A stretch of 64,000 nt of DNA from CAYRFQ01 sp964423615 (GTDB taxonomy: Bacteria > Planctomycetota > Planctomycetia > Gemmatales > Gemmataceae): NCBI GenBank assembly GCA_964423615.1, contig CAYRFQ010000038.1, forward strand, positions 1 to 64,000, given 5' to 3'. Positions 1 to 9,435 of this stretch are shown here, piece after piece. Both the position numbers and the translations under genes were made by a program. How positions within the stretch are numbered: the stretch's first letter is position 1; each line of letters starts with the position of its first letter. The notes beneath the pieces are model-generated. The model was given only the letters and a program-made list of their open reading frames with translations, did no database searches and was not told where the DNA came from.

Positions 1-1
1 G

Positions 2-238
2 GTTGTTCTAATTGTAGCTAATTGCCCGGACGAAAAACTATGCCGGGAATCGCTGGCATTTCGTCACTTCAAGGGTCGCAATTATACGGCCTTGATGCGT
101 GACTTGATGTTGTCTCAGATGATGCTCACGTTCGTGGCGGATCAGACGCTGGAAGGAAAAAACTGTGCGGAAATTCGTGAAACGAAACTCAGGTTAGCAG
201 GCTATGTTGAACTTGGCCTTGGAACGCGAAATTTCTAG
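2..238 (+). CDS. C-terminal part of an unrecognised protein (cut by window edge)
   Basis: The frame is open from the window edge to a TAG stop and gives 78 residues, starting VVLIVANCPDEK and ending VELGLGTRNF. Its mix of hydrophobic and charged residues looks like real coding sequence, and an extended inverted repeat begins right after the stop, as expected at a gene end. I do not recognise the family. The two cysteines near the start and the charged helix in the middle suggest a soluble globular domain. The start codon lies outside the window, so function cannot be inferred. Confidence 0.45.
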   Translation, partial: VVLIVANCPDEKLCRESLAFRHFKGRNYTALMRDLMLSQMMLTFVADQTLEGKNCAEIRETKLRLAGYVELGLGTRNF

Positions 239-345
239 CTGTCCGGTTTTTCTGTTTGTCGCAGCTACACGCGGCTGGCGTCACCTAACAAGCTCTATCA
301 AGACAAAGCTAGACGCAAGCCGCGTGTAACTACGAACCGGACAAG
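239..345. repeat. Imperfect inverted repeat, terminator or miniature element
   Basis: The outer arms read CTGTCCGGTT and AACCGGACAAG. Inside them TACACGCGGCTGGCGTC is matched by GACGCAAGCCGCGTGTA, with one mismatch. The whole stretch could fold into one long hairpin. It lies between the end of the partial gene and the convergent sulfotransferase gene, so it may terminate both. Its length and two-level symmetry also fit a degenerate miniature transposable element. No target duplication was found. Confidence 0.5.
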
Positions 346-411
346 CATTTCTTGGCCGAGGAACGGACAAGACATCATTTCAACTCTTGTTTCTGGTCTC
401 TCGGCTCTCGG

Positions 412-1590
412 CTATGACGCCACTCGTCGGGGTTGATTCTGGTCGTCTTGATGACGTTGGTAGCCGTAGCGTTCAATGATACTTCCCCAACGTTTGGTGA
501 TTTCGGCTTCCATCTCGGGTGTCAACGTGTACTTGTTGGTTTTGTATCCGGAAACTCCCTCGAGGTACTGCCGGAGTAAGGGCCGCAAAGTTTCGAAGTC
601 TCCCAGTTCGAGGTGCGTATACATCTTCTGCATCTCGCGGACGGGGTTCGCGACGAGGTCTTCGTATCGAAGTTCATAGAACCGAGAACGATGGACGAGC
701 GAGCGAGTCTCTTCGAGTTTGTTGTACATCCGCAAGCCGGTTTCAAACACATGGTCTTCCAGCCCTTCGAAAGTTGGCTTCTGGAGTCCGTGAGTTTTGT
801 AGAGCGTTTTCCAAAGATTGATCGTTGAGGGATAGACGACATAAGGGTCTCGGACGATGTGGATGAATATGGCTTCTGGAAACAGTTCTTGCAGCACCTT
901 AATTCGACACGTGTGGGGAGGAGATTTGAGAACGAGACGCTTCTGGGTCCTGAACGTGAGTTGTTTGATGAAACGCAGAAAAGACGATTTCCATTGCTTG
1001 CGTTCCAGTTCGGAAATGTCTTCCAGGTCATAGAATTCTTGGTGTTGGGGAGGTCGGTTGGGAAATGCGATCGTGTGATACGGACTCGGAACACCCAGGA
1101 GGCACAAAGCGAACTCGTCTTCCTGGGGGCGTTCCCAACCGGCTTTCATGTTGTCCATCGGACGCTGCGAAGGCATCAACCCAGAGAACGTTTTCGTCAT
1201 GAACTCTTCACTGAGGAGGATGTGATTTGGCGAAAAGCAATGGAACGTGTTGGGATACGAGTGGGTGGGGTCTAACACTAACAACTCGTGCAAGAACGTC
1301 GTGCCGGTCCGCCAATGGCCGATGATGAAAATGGGAGGTTGTGTAATCTCGGTTCGTTTGACCTCTTGCCCGTACCAAATCTCCTGGAAGAACCGCAAGA
1401 CGGTGTGGAACAACGTGACGAACGTCACGATCACCGCGATGTACAGGTGAGACAGACTCACGGCGAAACGATTATGACCCAGCAAACGGAGCCAACTAAA
1501 GAATTCCGAACCCTCCCAAATTCGCGGAGCCCATTCGGGTTTCTTTCCGGGAGTGGGAGATTGGTTTTCACTTTTGGGACCCATAGCCAT
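412..1590 (-). CDS. Sulfotransferase family protein
   Basis: A protein of 392 residues of the PAPS-dependent sulfotransferase superfamily, which moves sulfate from PAPS to a hydroxyl or amino acceptor. The 5'-phosphosulfate loop is visible as IIGHWRTGTTFLHELL near residue 88, and the 3'-phosphate motif as HIVRDPYVVYPS near residue 245. A hydrophobic stretch around residues 45-65 could anchor the N-terminus in the membrane with the catalytic domain cytoplasmic, though the sequence does not show topology. Planctomycetes carry many such genes and the acceptor cannot be predicted. The ATG has a GAGGG-like ribosome site upstream; an in-frame ATG two codons later is an equally possible start. Confidence 0.85.
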   Translation of the reverse strand: MAMGPKSENQSPTPGKKPEWAPRIWEGSEFFSWLRLLGHNRFAVSLSHLYIAVIVTFVTLFHTVLRFFQEIWYGQEVKRTEITQPPIFIIGHWRTGTTFLHELLVLDPTHSYPNTFHCFSPNHILLSEEFMTKTFSGLMPSQRPMDNMKAGWERPQEDEFALCLLGVPSPYHTIAFPNRPPQHQEFYDLEDISELERKQWKSSFLRFIKQLTFRTQKRLVLKSPPHTCRIKVLQELFPEAIFIHIVRDPYVVYPSTINLWKTLYKTHGLQKPTFEGLEDHVFETGLRMYNKLEETRSLVHRSRFYELRYEDLVANPVREMQKMYTHLELGDFETLRPLLRQYLEGVSGYKTNKYTLTPEMEAEITKRWGSIIERYGYQRHQDDQNQPRRVAS

Positions 1591-1895
1591 GATACTGTAC
1601 CCTCGGATGGTCCAGATCCGCTCGCCGAAACGTCGTGGGACCGAACTTTTGGCGAATCTATCTGCACGCTAAAGGAAAACGGTTCCTTCCGTCGGGGCGT
1701 ATTCTCTCCAGAGCTCGAAAACGACACAACCCAAGATCGCTCGGGGTGCTCTTGATTTCAGAATGGATTGGGAAGCGGTGCTTCGTAGTCGAAACGGCAA
1801 CGTTCGCTATTGTCAGGGTATTGCTTCTTCCGTGCAACGAATTTTGATCTCGGTGGGTGGTGGTAATCCCGAGGAACACTCGTCGCTTACCGGTT
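1591..1895. other. Intergenic stretch, no gene seen
   Basis: About 300 bases between the start of the sulfotransferase gene and the stop of the upstream NUDIX gene. The frames that stay open here are short, low-complexity and without a ribosome site. The promoter of the sulfotransferase gene should lie here, but no -35/-10 pair stands out. Confidence 0.5.
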
Positions 1896-2303
1896 TCAGG
1901 CACCCCCCAAATGATCCAACAATCGGTCCAGAAAAACACACTGATCCGGATGCAGAATTTCTTTCGCTTGCTCAAACGGAACGAATTCGGCTTTATCGAC
2001 TTCCCAGGATGTCGGTTGTGGTGCTGCGCCTTGCGGAGCAGGGCCAGCGAAGCAATGAACGATTTTGCGACTTTTAGCGTATTTCGTTTCCCCCAGCGGG
2101 ATGAGTTGTTCTGGCGTGACGCCGGTTTCTTCGATCGTTTCGCGCCGAGCCACGAGTTCCAGGTCCATCTCGTGGGATTCCGGTTCGCCTTTGGGTATGC
2201 TCCAGGGAGCTTTCCGATTGTAGTTTCCCGACGGATGGACGAGTAGGACTTCCCATCCCTCGGCTCCTTGACGATATAATAACGTTCCGGCAGCTCGTTT
2301 CAC
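1896..2303 (-). CDS. NUDIX hydrolase
   Basis: A small NUDIX protein of about 135 residues, a class that cleaves nucleoside diphosphates linked to another group. The Nudix box is seen from PKGEPE through ARRETIEETGV, with the expected glycine, arginine and the EExG glutamates that bind magnesium. I chose the GTG preceded by GGAGGAAACTGAG because this is the only strong ribosome site. A GTG 48 bases further upstream would add 16 mostly charged residues. It is divergent from the DUF1015 gene, with about 120 bases between them for both promoters. The substrate is unknown. Confidence 0.85.
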   Translation of the reverse strand: MKRAAGTLLYRQGAEGWEVLLVHPSGNYNRKAPWSIPKGEPESHEMDLELVARRETIEETGVTPEQLIPLGETKYAKSRKIVHCFAGPAPQGAAPQPTSWEVDKAEFVPFEQAKEILHPDQCVFLDRLLDHLGGA

Positions 2304-2423
2304 CTCAGTTTCCTCCGACAACCTCTTCTTTTCAATTTTCCTTTTTACCACTCACTTTGCTACGATACCTACTCTGATTTTCCTGAAAAAGCCAAGTGGC
2401 TGATCCGAGAAGGAGTTGTTGTC

Positions 2424-3734
2424 ATGGCCGAAGTGCGTGCGTTCCGTGCGTTCAAATACGATCTTGCGAAGACCGGAGCGTTGGGCGACCTCATCGCTCC
2501 GCCCTACGACGTGATTAGCCCAAAGATGCAACAGGAGTTGTACGATCGCAATCGCTATAACGTGATTCGACTGGACTTGAACAAGGTGGAGCCCGAGGAC
2601 AACGACAACAACAACCGTTATACCCGGGCGGCGGGATTCTTGCGTGATTGGCTCGCCCAAGACATCATCATCCAAGATTCGGCACGTGCGTTGTACGTTT
2701 ATCACCAGGAGTTCGAGGTCGAAGGTCAAACCTTCAACCGAAAAGGGTTCCTCACTCGGGTCCGGCTCGAGAAATTCGGAGAAGGGAAAATCTATCCCCA
2801 CGAACAAACGATGTCCGGGCCGAAGGAAGACCGTCGAAGGTTGTTCTACGCCACGGGAATGAACTTGAGCCCCATCTTTGGTTTGTTTCCCGACGAAGGC
2901 AACGTCATCCAAAATGCTCTCGAAAAGGCCATCTTGAACCGTCCACCGTTGGAAGCGACGGATCATCTCGGAGTTGTCAGTCGGTTGTGGACGGTTACCG
3001 ACGAACAAGTTGTGAGCGAGGTTTGTGGGTTGTTCAGTCCCAAGCCCATTTTCATTGCTGATGGCCACCATCGCTACGAGACGAGTTGGAACTATCTGCA
3101 GGAAAAACGCGAAGCGGGTGAGGTCACGGACGACGAAGCGCCGCCCAACTTCACACTCATGATGCTCGTTGGGATGAGTGATCCGGGCTTACAGATTCTC
3201 CCGACCCACCGGTTGGTTTCGGGGCTCCCCGAGGTCACTTCTCAGCAACTCCAGGAGTTGCTGGCGCCCCACTTCGATCTCCAAACGGTGGGGCAGGGAG
3301 ATCAAGCGGCACGCGAGGCCTGGGAAATGATCGAGATGGACGGTGGCCAATCGATCATGGGGTTTGGCACAGTCAGCGACAACACCTGGATTTCGGCCCG
3401 TTTCAAAAACCCGGACATGATGCAAGAACTCACTCCGGACCAGAGTGATGCCTGGCAAGAACTGGGCGTGAGTATCTTGCACAAACTCGTCCTGGAAAAG
3501 TTGTTGGCCGAGAAGTTCAGCGTTCGACCACAGTGCAAGTACGTCCACCTCGTTGGCGAGGTCAATGAAGCAATGGCGGCCCAGCAATGCCAACTGGCCG
3601 TGCTTATTCCGCCTGCCTCCATGCAGCACGTTCAGGACATCGCCAGCAACTTGGAAAAGATGCCTCCGAAATCAACGTATTTCTATCCGAAGCTGCTGAC
3701 GGGTTTGGTGTTTAACTCACTCAAGACGAGTTGA
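2424..3734 (+). CDS. DUF1015 family protein
   Basis: This 436-residue protein shows the hallmarks of the DUF1015 family (Pfam PF06245): APPYDVI near residue 25, FIADGHHRYET in the middle and STYFYPKLLTGLVF at the C-terminus. Length is normal for the family, which is soluble, widespread in planctomycetes and other bacteria, and has no established biochemical role that I know. The ATG follows AAGGAGTTGTTGTC, a good ribosome site. It stands alone and is convergent with the next gene, with only a few bases between the stops. Confidence 0.88.
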   Translation: MAEVRAFRAFKYDLAKTGALGDLIAPPYDVISPKMQQELYDRNRYNVIRLDLNKVEPEDNDNNNRYTRAAGFLRDWLAQDIIIQDSARALYVYHQEFEVEGQTFNRKGFLTRVRLEKFGEGKIYPHEQTMSGPKEDRRRLFYATGMNLSPIFGLFPDEGNVIQNALEKAILNRPPLEATDHLGVVSRLWTVTDEQVVSEVCGLFSPKPIFIADGHHRYETSWNYLQEKREAGEVTDDEAPPNFTLMMLVGMSDPGLQILPTHRLVSGLPEVTSQQLQELLAPHFDLQTVGQGDQAAREAWEMIEMDGGQSIMGFGTVSDNTWISARFKNPDMMQELTPDQSDAWQELGVSILHKLVLEKLLAEKFSVRPQCKYVHLVGEVNEAMAAQQCQLAVLIPPASMQHVQDIASNLEKMPPKSTYFYPKLLTGLVFNSLKTS

Positions 3735-3739
3735 AGAAT

Positions 3740-4507
3740 TCACGGGTGTCCATCCGAACTTGTGGCCGCCTGGCCCTCTCGAACTTGTGGTTGTTGACAC
3801 AGATCGATGGCTTCGGCGATCTCCCCCGTCCAAGGCTTTCCGTGACCCGACAAAAGGGTCACGTTGCCGAGTTCCCGCAATCGATCCAACGACTTGTGAG
3901 CTAGAGTTACGTCGTCGTTTAGTGGGCTGTTCGTGACTTGTGGACCTCCGTGTTCGCCGGTGAACAGATTCCGTGTCACCAGTGTATCGCCACTGAGGAG
4001 GACTTGTCGGTCGGGTAAATAGAAGGCGACTTCACCGGGGGTGTGACCGGGTGTGTGGAGGACATGGGGCCGGCCTGGAACGTCCAGTTCGTCTCCGTCT
4101 TGGAACGCGTAGGCCGTTTGGATTCGCGGCATCGTGAACACACCATTCCACATCGCGTGTGTCAACATGTTCCTGATGTTCGATCGCCAGGAATTGCCCA
4201 AGAGGGCTTTCCATGGCAGTTGCAGAGAACGCTGGACGGTCTGCAAATCGGCGGCATGAACGAATAATGGCTTTCCAGTTTCCTTTCGGACCCGTTCCGC
4301 GAATCCAGTATGATCGGCATGAGCATGTGTTATGATGATGGCTTCTACATCCTGAACAGCACATCCCAACGACTGAATCCCGCGAACGAACGTTTCATAG
4401 TGTCCGGGAAATCCGGCATCGACGAGAGTCAGACGGCCACTATCTTCGATGACGTACCAATTGAATGGATCTGTGTTAAAATGATGAACGCCAGGTGCAA
4501 CTTCCAT
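3740..4507 (-). CDS. Metallo-beta-lactamase fold hydrolase
   Basis: A 255-residue MBL-fold hydrolase. The metal-binding motif HAHADH is intact, followed by HTPGHTPG, LLSGDTL and LLSGHGKP, which supply the remaining histidine and aspartate ligands of a two-metal site. It resembles the general glyoxalase-II/quinolinase-like subgroup; the substrate is unknown. I place the start at the ATG after AAGGAATACGCT; an upstream ATG would add five residues. It is divergent from the HxlR regulator across about 140 bases, an arrangement in which the regulator often controls its neighbour. Confidence 0.85.
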   Translation of the reverse strand: MEVAPGVHHFNTDPFNWYVIEDSGRLTLVDAGFPGHYETFVRGIQSLGCAVQDVEAIIITHAHADHTGFAERVRKETGKPLFVHAADLQTVQRSLQLPWKALLGNSWRSNIRNMLTHAMWNGVFTMPRIQTAYAFQDGDELDVPGRPHVLHTPGHTPGEVAFYLPDRQVLLSGDTLVTRNLFTGEHGGPQVTNSPLNDDVTLAHKSLDRLRELGNVTLLSGHGKPWTGEIAEAIDLCQQPQVREGQAATSSDGHP

Positions 4508-4645
4508 AGCGTATTCCTTCATTTCGGTTTCGGTTCCAAATAAAATGTGAGTTTGCGACGCGTTAGAATGATACGCTCGTTTCTGGACCGGACAAGAACG
4601 CACTTTTGGGATACATAGTTACCCAATGAATATTATGGGATCATC

Positions 4646-4984
4646 ATGCCAATCAAACGTGAGTGCAACTATGCCAGATGTCCGGTCGAGGCGGCACTGG
4701 ATTTCCTGGGTGGGAAATGGAAATCCATGATCGTGGCGTTGCTGCTCGATGACACCCTTCGATTCAATGAGTTACAGCGCCGTCTTAACGGAATTACACA
4801 TCGAGTGCTCTCGGCTCAACTCAAAGATCTTGAGAATTGCGGTCTTGTCGAACGCACAGTCTATCCGGAAGTTCCGCCTCGCGTGGAGTACACCCTGACT
4901 ACTCTGGGCAAGACACTTCGTCCAGTGATGGACGCACTGAGAAAGTGGGGGGAAGAATATGCGTTGGAAACTCAGAAAGCGTAG
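4646..4984 (+). CDS. HxlR family transcriptional regulator
   Basis: A 112-residue winged-helix protein of the HxlR type. It shows CPVEAALDFLGGKWK near the N-terminus, then RFNELQRRLNGITHRVLSAQLKDLE as the recognition helices and RVEYTLTTLGKTL as the wing. The cysteine in the CPV motif is the conserved redox- or aldehyde-sensing residue in several family members; a second cysteine lies five residues before it. It is divergently paired with the MBL-fold hydrolase, so it probably responds to an electrophile or thiol stress and controls that gene. The intergenic region is AT-rich around TTACCCAATGAATATTA and could hold the operator. Confidence 0.9.
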   Translation: MPIKRECNYARCPVEAALDFLGGKWKSMIVALLLDDTLRFNELQRRLNGITHRVLSAQLKDLENCGLVERTVYPEVPPRVEYTLTTLGKTLRPVMDALRKWGEEYALETQKA

Positions 4985-5053
4985 AGTTGTGAGAATGGGG
5001 ATTGGTTGAGTCTATGTCTTTTTGACGGAAAGTAATCTACCACGTCTTGGAGC

Positions 5054-6634
5054 TTATTGTAGGAGTTCGGCGATCCCGGAGCAGACCCACGAAAGGAAAG
5101 CGAAAATACTGATCGCAACGAGGCCCCAACAGATCGTTGCGCGGTGCTCGATGTACCAGGGTTTATCCTCGATTTCGGAAGGTTCGGAGGTTGTCTCACT
5201 GGATTCGTGAGAGATCTGCTGACACAATTCGCGATATTTACTCGTTTGCAGGTCGAGGTTCGTTTTGGTGGCTTTTCCCAGAGTCGCGGCTTCAAATTCC
5301 TTGTAAGTTGCCAAAGCCCGAAAGCCTTTATTTTTGGAACGGCTGACTTTCGTCGACGGACTGAGTTTTTCGGCTCGAACGAGACGGATGATTTTCTGGG
5401 TTTCGCATTCGAGAACGACGTACCGTCCTTCCGAGTTTTTGACGCGGAGGAACCATTGATTCCTTTGATCTGTGGGTGGAGTCTCTATCGGAATCGGCGT
5501 GGGTTCTGACGGGGAAACTGGTGTGGGGTGTGGACTGGGTGGACTCGTGGCGAATGAGAAGTTCTCGGTAGCCGGAAACTCGAGAGTTTGCAGATACTTC
5601 ACGACCAAGTTGCAGTTGGAAAATCGGTCCGCAGCTTCGCGGGCCACCATCTTGACAATGATCTGATCGAGTCGTTTCGGAACACCACTCCGAATTTTCC
5701 AGGCAGGGACGTACTCGGCTCGGGTTTTCGCATCGAGTATTTCGACGATGTTGGAACCAGTAAATGGTGGAGACCCGACCAAGAGGCAGTAGAGCATGCA
5801 GCCGAGTGCGTAAATATCGCAACGGTGATCGGCTTCCTTTGCATTTCTCGCCTGTTCCAAAGGCATGTACCAAGGAGTTCCAACGGCGTGGCCGGTTTGC
5901 GTACCGCTCAGCCCCTCGTTGAGATCTTTGACCATCCCAAGGTCGGCAATTTTGGTTAGGCCACGAGTCGTGATCAAAACATTTTCTGGCTTGATGTCGC
6001 GGTGGATGACGCCGAAGGAGTGCGCGTAGGCGAGAGCTTTAGCGCAGTCGATCGTGATCCGAACTGCTTCGGAGACGGGGAGTTGGCCTCGGCGTTCGAG
6101 CCATTCCTGTAGGCTTTTTCCGCGAATATACTCCATGTTGAAGTAGTGATACCCGAAATACTCGCCTACACCGTAGCCTTGCACGATGTTTGGGTGGTCC
6201 AAATGACCGGCGGTCCTGGCTTCGCGATAAAATCGCTCGACAAGTTTGGAATTTTCGGCAACGTGGGGGTGAAGAATTTTGAGGGCAACGGTTCGGTTAA
6301 AACTCAGTTCCTTGGCCTTGTAGACCGAAGCCATGGCCCCCGCGCCAATTTTCTTGACCAGTATAAAGTCGCCGAATCGTGTTGAGTCGTGTTGCAACGA
6401 TGAATCGGCTATTTTGGTGACTTCGCGTGAATGGATGCCTGATAGAGAAGAAGAACCACCTGGCATTTCTAGTGGAATAATACGTGTTTGACCCAAATCA
6501 GATTGATCATTCGCTGGTGCAGGCTTGTGTTCCTCGGCTTCCTTTTGAGGTGATTCACCTTTGCTACCCGCTGTTGGGCATGGTGACAACCAAGGAGGTT
6601 GATCGGGCAGGCTCTTTGGTTCCGGAGAATTCAT
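5054..6634 (-). CDS. Membrane-anchored Ser/Thr protein kinase
   Basis: A Hanks-type kinase of about 526 residues. The order is: a proline/charged-rich N-terminus of about 80 residues; a kinase domain with the glycine loop GAGAMASVYKA, the lysine of VALKIL, the catalytic HRDIKPENV and a DLG in place of DFG; a proline-rich linker; and a domain with WFLRVKNSEGRYVVLE and SPSTKVSRSKNKGFRAL that resembles a GYF_2-like sensor. A single C-terminal membrane helix (CWGLVAISIFAFLSWV) ends the protein. This tail-anchored layout puts the kinase in the cytoplasm. The ATG was preferred over a GTG two codons earlier. Targets are unknown. Confidence 0.88.
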   Translation of the reverse strand: MNSPEPKSLPDQPPWLSPCPTAGSKGESPQKEAEEHKPAPANDQSDLGQTRIIPLEMPGGSSSLSGIHSREVTKIADSSLQHDSTRFGDFILVKKIGAGAMASVYKAKELSFNRTVALKILHPHVAENSKLVERFYREARTAGHLDHPNIVQGYGVGEYFGYHYFNMEYIRGKSLQEWLERRGQLPVSEAVRITIDCAKALAYAHSFGVIHRDIKPENVLITTRGLTKIADLGMVKDLNEGLSGTQTGHAVGTPWYMPLEQARNAKEADHRCDIYALGCMLYCLLVGSPPFTGSNIVEILDAKTRAEYVPAWKIRSGVPKRLDQIIVKMVAREAADRFSNCNLVVKYLQTLEFPATENFSFATSPPSPHPTPVSPSEPTPIPIETPPTDQRNQWFLRVKNSEGRYVVLECETQKIIRLVRAEKLSPSTKVSRSKNKGFRALATYKEFEAATLGKATKTNLDLQTSKYRELCQQISHESSETTSEPSEIEDKPWYIEHRATICWGLVAISIFAFLSWVCSGIAELLQ

Positions 6635-7345
6635 TCTCACTGTCTCGCATCAAAATTAATGTGCGCGAGTACCTAATAAATGGAGTTGGAGCACGATATC
6701 TATCAGGCTAGTTTAAGCGATAGAATCATCGCGAGTTGTGATTCCTGACAATTTTCGGACGTACGAATATTCCTACGACGAAATTATCCAAGCTACGGTT
6801 CCCTGAAAATTTACTCATATTTACATGAGATTCATTACATAGTGTGGTGCATTATAGCACACGTAAGAAGGTCTTGGAGGAAAAGGTCTGCAATTTTCTT
6901 CTGAATTTGGAACTTGTTGCTGGGGACACTGATCGTATCCGTTGCGACCGTTCCTTTTTTTTCCTTGCAGCAAATATAGCTCATTTTACCCTTGTTAGCC
7001 GATTTGCCTTTGAAAATGTAATTTTCTGGGGCGTCTCACCCTTTTTGGAGCAGGGATCGCTGGCTGATTCTTCCGGTTCCTCGATGCCTCTGCCCGCTTG
7101 GGCTGTCGGATAAATAGCAGTCGTGTTTGCCCCGGTTCTTTAAGCCAAGAGTTGCCGCCTATTTATTCGATCGTCCTGAGCAAAAGCACGTTCCACTCAC
7201 CCTTGGGGTTCAGGCACGGGGTCAGGGACGAATCCAGTCGATCCATCCGGAATCCCAAAAGTGCCCTGGAAAAGGGAGTTTTCGGCATCGGTTTCAGGTT
7301 TCCTACGACATACCAGGCTTCCCCGAATCTGGGGAAAATGCCACA
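6635..7345. other. Long intergenic region between divergent genes
   Basis: About 700 bases between the kinase and the helicase genes. Open frames here are short, lack ribosome sites and have poor coding character. The segment includes AT-rich stretches and a T-run, and the sequence immediately before the helicase ATG reads GGGGAAAATGCCACA, which may act as its ribosome site. I see no RNA gene or clear hairpin. Confidence 0.5.
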
Positions 7346-9373
7346 ATGGTCCTTATGAAACCATCGAAGATCCTTGGGCCGCAAGGTGCCATTGCGAAAC
7401 GGCTCTTGAACTATGAAGCCCGCCCACAACAACTCGAAATGGCCGAAGCTGTGGCGAATGCGATCAGCGACCAGCACCACTTGATGGTCGAAGCTGGTAC
7501 CGGTGTTGGGAAAAGTTTCGCCTACCTCGTGCCTGCCATGCTGGCCGCTTGTGGTAACCCCGAACTCCGGGTAGTCATCTCGACCCACACGATCAGCCTC
7601 CAAGAGCAACTTGTCAAGAAAGACATTCCGTTCCTCCAACAAGTCATGCCCAAACCTATTACGGCGGTCTTGGTGAAAGGTCGGTCCAATTACATCAGCC
7701 TCCGAAGGCTACGCCTTGCTCAACAGAAGAGTCGAACTTTGCTACCCGACGAGGGCCAGGCCGGGCAACTCCTCCAAATTGGTCGCTGGTCGCGGCAAAC
7801 TTCCGATGGCAGCCGCAGTGATCTCAACTTTCAACCGACTCCGGCAGTGTGGGAGCTTGTCGAAAGCGATAGCAACAACTGTCTCGGGCGCAAATGTCCA
7901 GACAACTCCGATTGTTTCTATTTCAAAGCGCGCAAGCAAGTCCACGGAGCCAACCTGCTTGTGGTCAATCACGCCCTTTTCTTTAGCGACCTGGCCGTAC
8001 GGCGAATGAACAACGATTATGGCTTGTTGCCGAAGTACCAAGTGGCCATCCTGGACGAAGCCCATACTCTGGAAGACGTTGCGGCCGAGCATATGGGAGT
8101 CCACGTTACGCGGGGATCGGTGGAGCGTCTGCTACGTCGATTGTTCTCCGATCGCAAAGGGCGCGTGACAGGGTTGTTGGCTCTTTATGGTGATCAATCG
8201 GATGTCCAGTATGTCCTCAACGTCCAGAACGCCGCGGACCAGTTTTTCGTGAGTCTTTTGCAGTGGCGAAACGATCAGCTCGAAAGACTGAAAGCGTCTC
8301 GGAAGTCACTCATCCCTCCCGAGACGGTTCGGGTCCGTGAGTCCAAGATCGTTTCCGACGAACTGTCTTCCGCCCTGGAAGAGCTTGGCAACAAACTCAC
8401 TTTGATTGCCGAGGCTCAGAACAGTGAAGACGACAAGATTGAACTCACGGCAGCGGCTCTCCGGTGTCAAATGCTCACTTATTCGATTCGGCAGTGGATC
8501 AATCAGGAACTGCCCGGGCAAGTCTACTGGTTGGAAGTCACCGGAGAACGGAATCAAAAAATCCAATTGTCGAGTGCACCCATTAATGTTGGGCCCGATT
8601 TGAAAGAAGCCCTGTACGACCAAGTCCCAACGGTCGTCATGACGAGCGCAACATTGAGTACCGGGGGGGCGACAGGATTCGAGATGTCTCGAGAACGCCT
8701 CGGACTCGAAGTATGCGAGACCGCCCTGCTTGGGAGTCCGTTCCGCTATCAGGATCAAGCCGAGCTGTACTTGTGCAAAAAGATGCCTGATCCGTCGAAA
8801 TTGCCTGCTGACTTCGAAAAAGCCTGCCTGGAAAAGATCAAGGAATACGTCACCAAGACCCAAGGGCGAGCTTTCGTGTTGTTCACAAGCAGTCAAACGA
8901 TGAGAAGGGCCGCGGAACAACTTCGGACATGGTTCCAAAGAAAACAATGGACATTCATCTCCCAATCCGATGGAATGCCTCGGAACCAGATGCTCGATCT
9001 CTTCCGGAATTCTTCCAACGCGGTCCTTTTCGGGGTGGCCAGCTTTTGGCAAGGCGTCGACGTGCAAGGAGAGGCCCTTTCGAACGTCATCATCACGAAG
9101 CTGCCATTCGCAGTGCCCGATCAGCCGCTCGTCGAAGCTCGCACGGAAGCCATCGAGGCCGAAGGAGGGAATGCCTTCATGGATTATCAGGTGCCCCAAG
9201 CGATCATCAAACTCAAACAGGGATTTGGACGTTTGATTCGAACGCGCTCCGACAAAGGTATGGTCGTCATTCTCGACCCTAGAGTCTTGACGAAGAGATA
9301 CGGTCGGCTATTCTTGGAGGCATTGCCGGACTGTCGTCGGTATGTCGACGGAGAACTCGTGCGGACGAAATGA
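7346..9373 (+). CDS. dinG: DinG/XPD-like ATP-dependent helicase
   Basis: About 675 residues in the DinG branch of superfamily 2 helicases, 5'-3' DNA unwinding enzymes used in repair. Walker A EAGTGVGKS lies near residue 50 and the DEAH box in ILDEAHTLEDV near 245. VVMTSATLS, GVASFWQGVDV and the C-terminal QGFGRLIRTR complete the motor. The iron-sulfur region has three cysteines (CLGRKCPDNSDC), but the position that normally carries the first cysteine reads GRSNYISLRRL, so the cluster may be absent or differently ligated. The frame runs 73 codons further upstream, but that part is not helicase-like; the ATG before VLMKPSK fits the family start. Confidence 0.87.
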   Translation: MVLMKPSKILGPQGAIAKRLLNYEARPQQLEMAEAVANAISDQHHLMVEAGTGVGKSFAYLVPAMLAACGNPELRVVISTHTISLQEQLVKKDIPFLQQVMPKPITAVLVKGRSNYISLRRLRLAQQKSRTLLPDEGQAGQLLQIGRWSRQTSDGSRSDLNFQPTPAVWELVESDSNNCLGRKCPDNSDCFYFKARKQVHGANLLVVNHALFFSDLAVRRMNNDYGLLPKYQVAILDEAHTLEDVAAEHMGVHVTRGSVERLLRRLFSDRKGRVTGLLALYGDQSDVQYVLNVQNAADQFFVSLLQWRNDQLERLKASRKSLIPPETVRVRESKIVSDELSSALEELGNKLTLIAEAQNSEDDKIELTAAALRCQMLTYSIRQWINQELPGQVYWLEVTGERNQKIQLSSAPINVGPDLKEALYDQVPTVVMTSATLSTGGATGFEMSRERLGLEVCETALLGSPFRYQDQAELYLCKKMPDPSKLPADFEKACLEKIKEYVTKTQGRAFVLFTSSQTMRRAAEQLRTWFQRKQWTFISQSDGMPRNQMLDLFRNSSNAVLFGVASFWQGVDVQGEALSNVIITKLPFAVPDQPLVEARTEAIEAEGGNAFMDYQVPQAIIKLKQGFGRLIRTRSDKGMVVILDPRVLTKRYGRLFLEALPDCRRYVDGELVRTK

Positions 9374-9435
9374 AAGCAGCAAGCACACCTGGCGTGTCGT
9401 TTCGTCTTCCTTGCCCTTTTATTTGAGAACAGACT

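Noticed and set aside
7127..7345. N-terminal extension of the helicase frame by 73 codons
   Set aside because: The extension is basic and Pro/Gly-rich without helicase features, and a family-like start with a ribosome site lies downstream.
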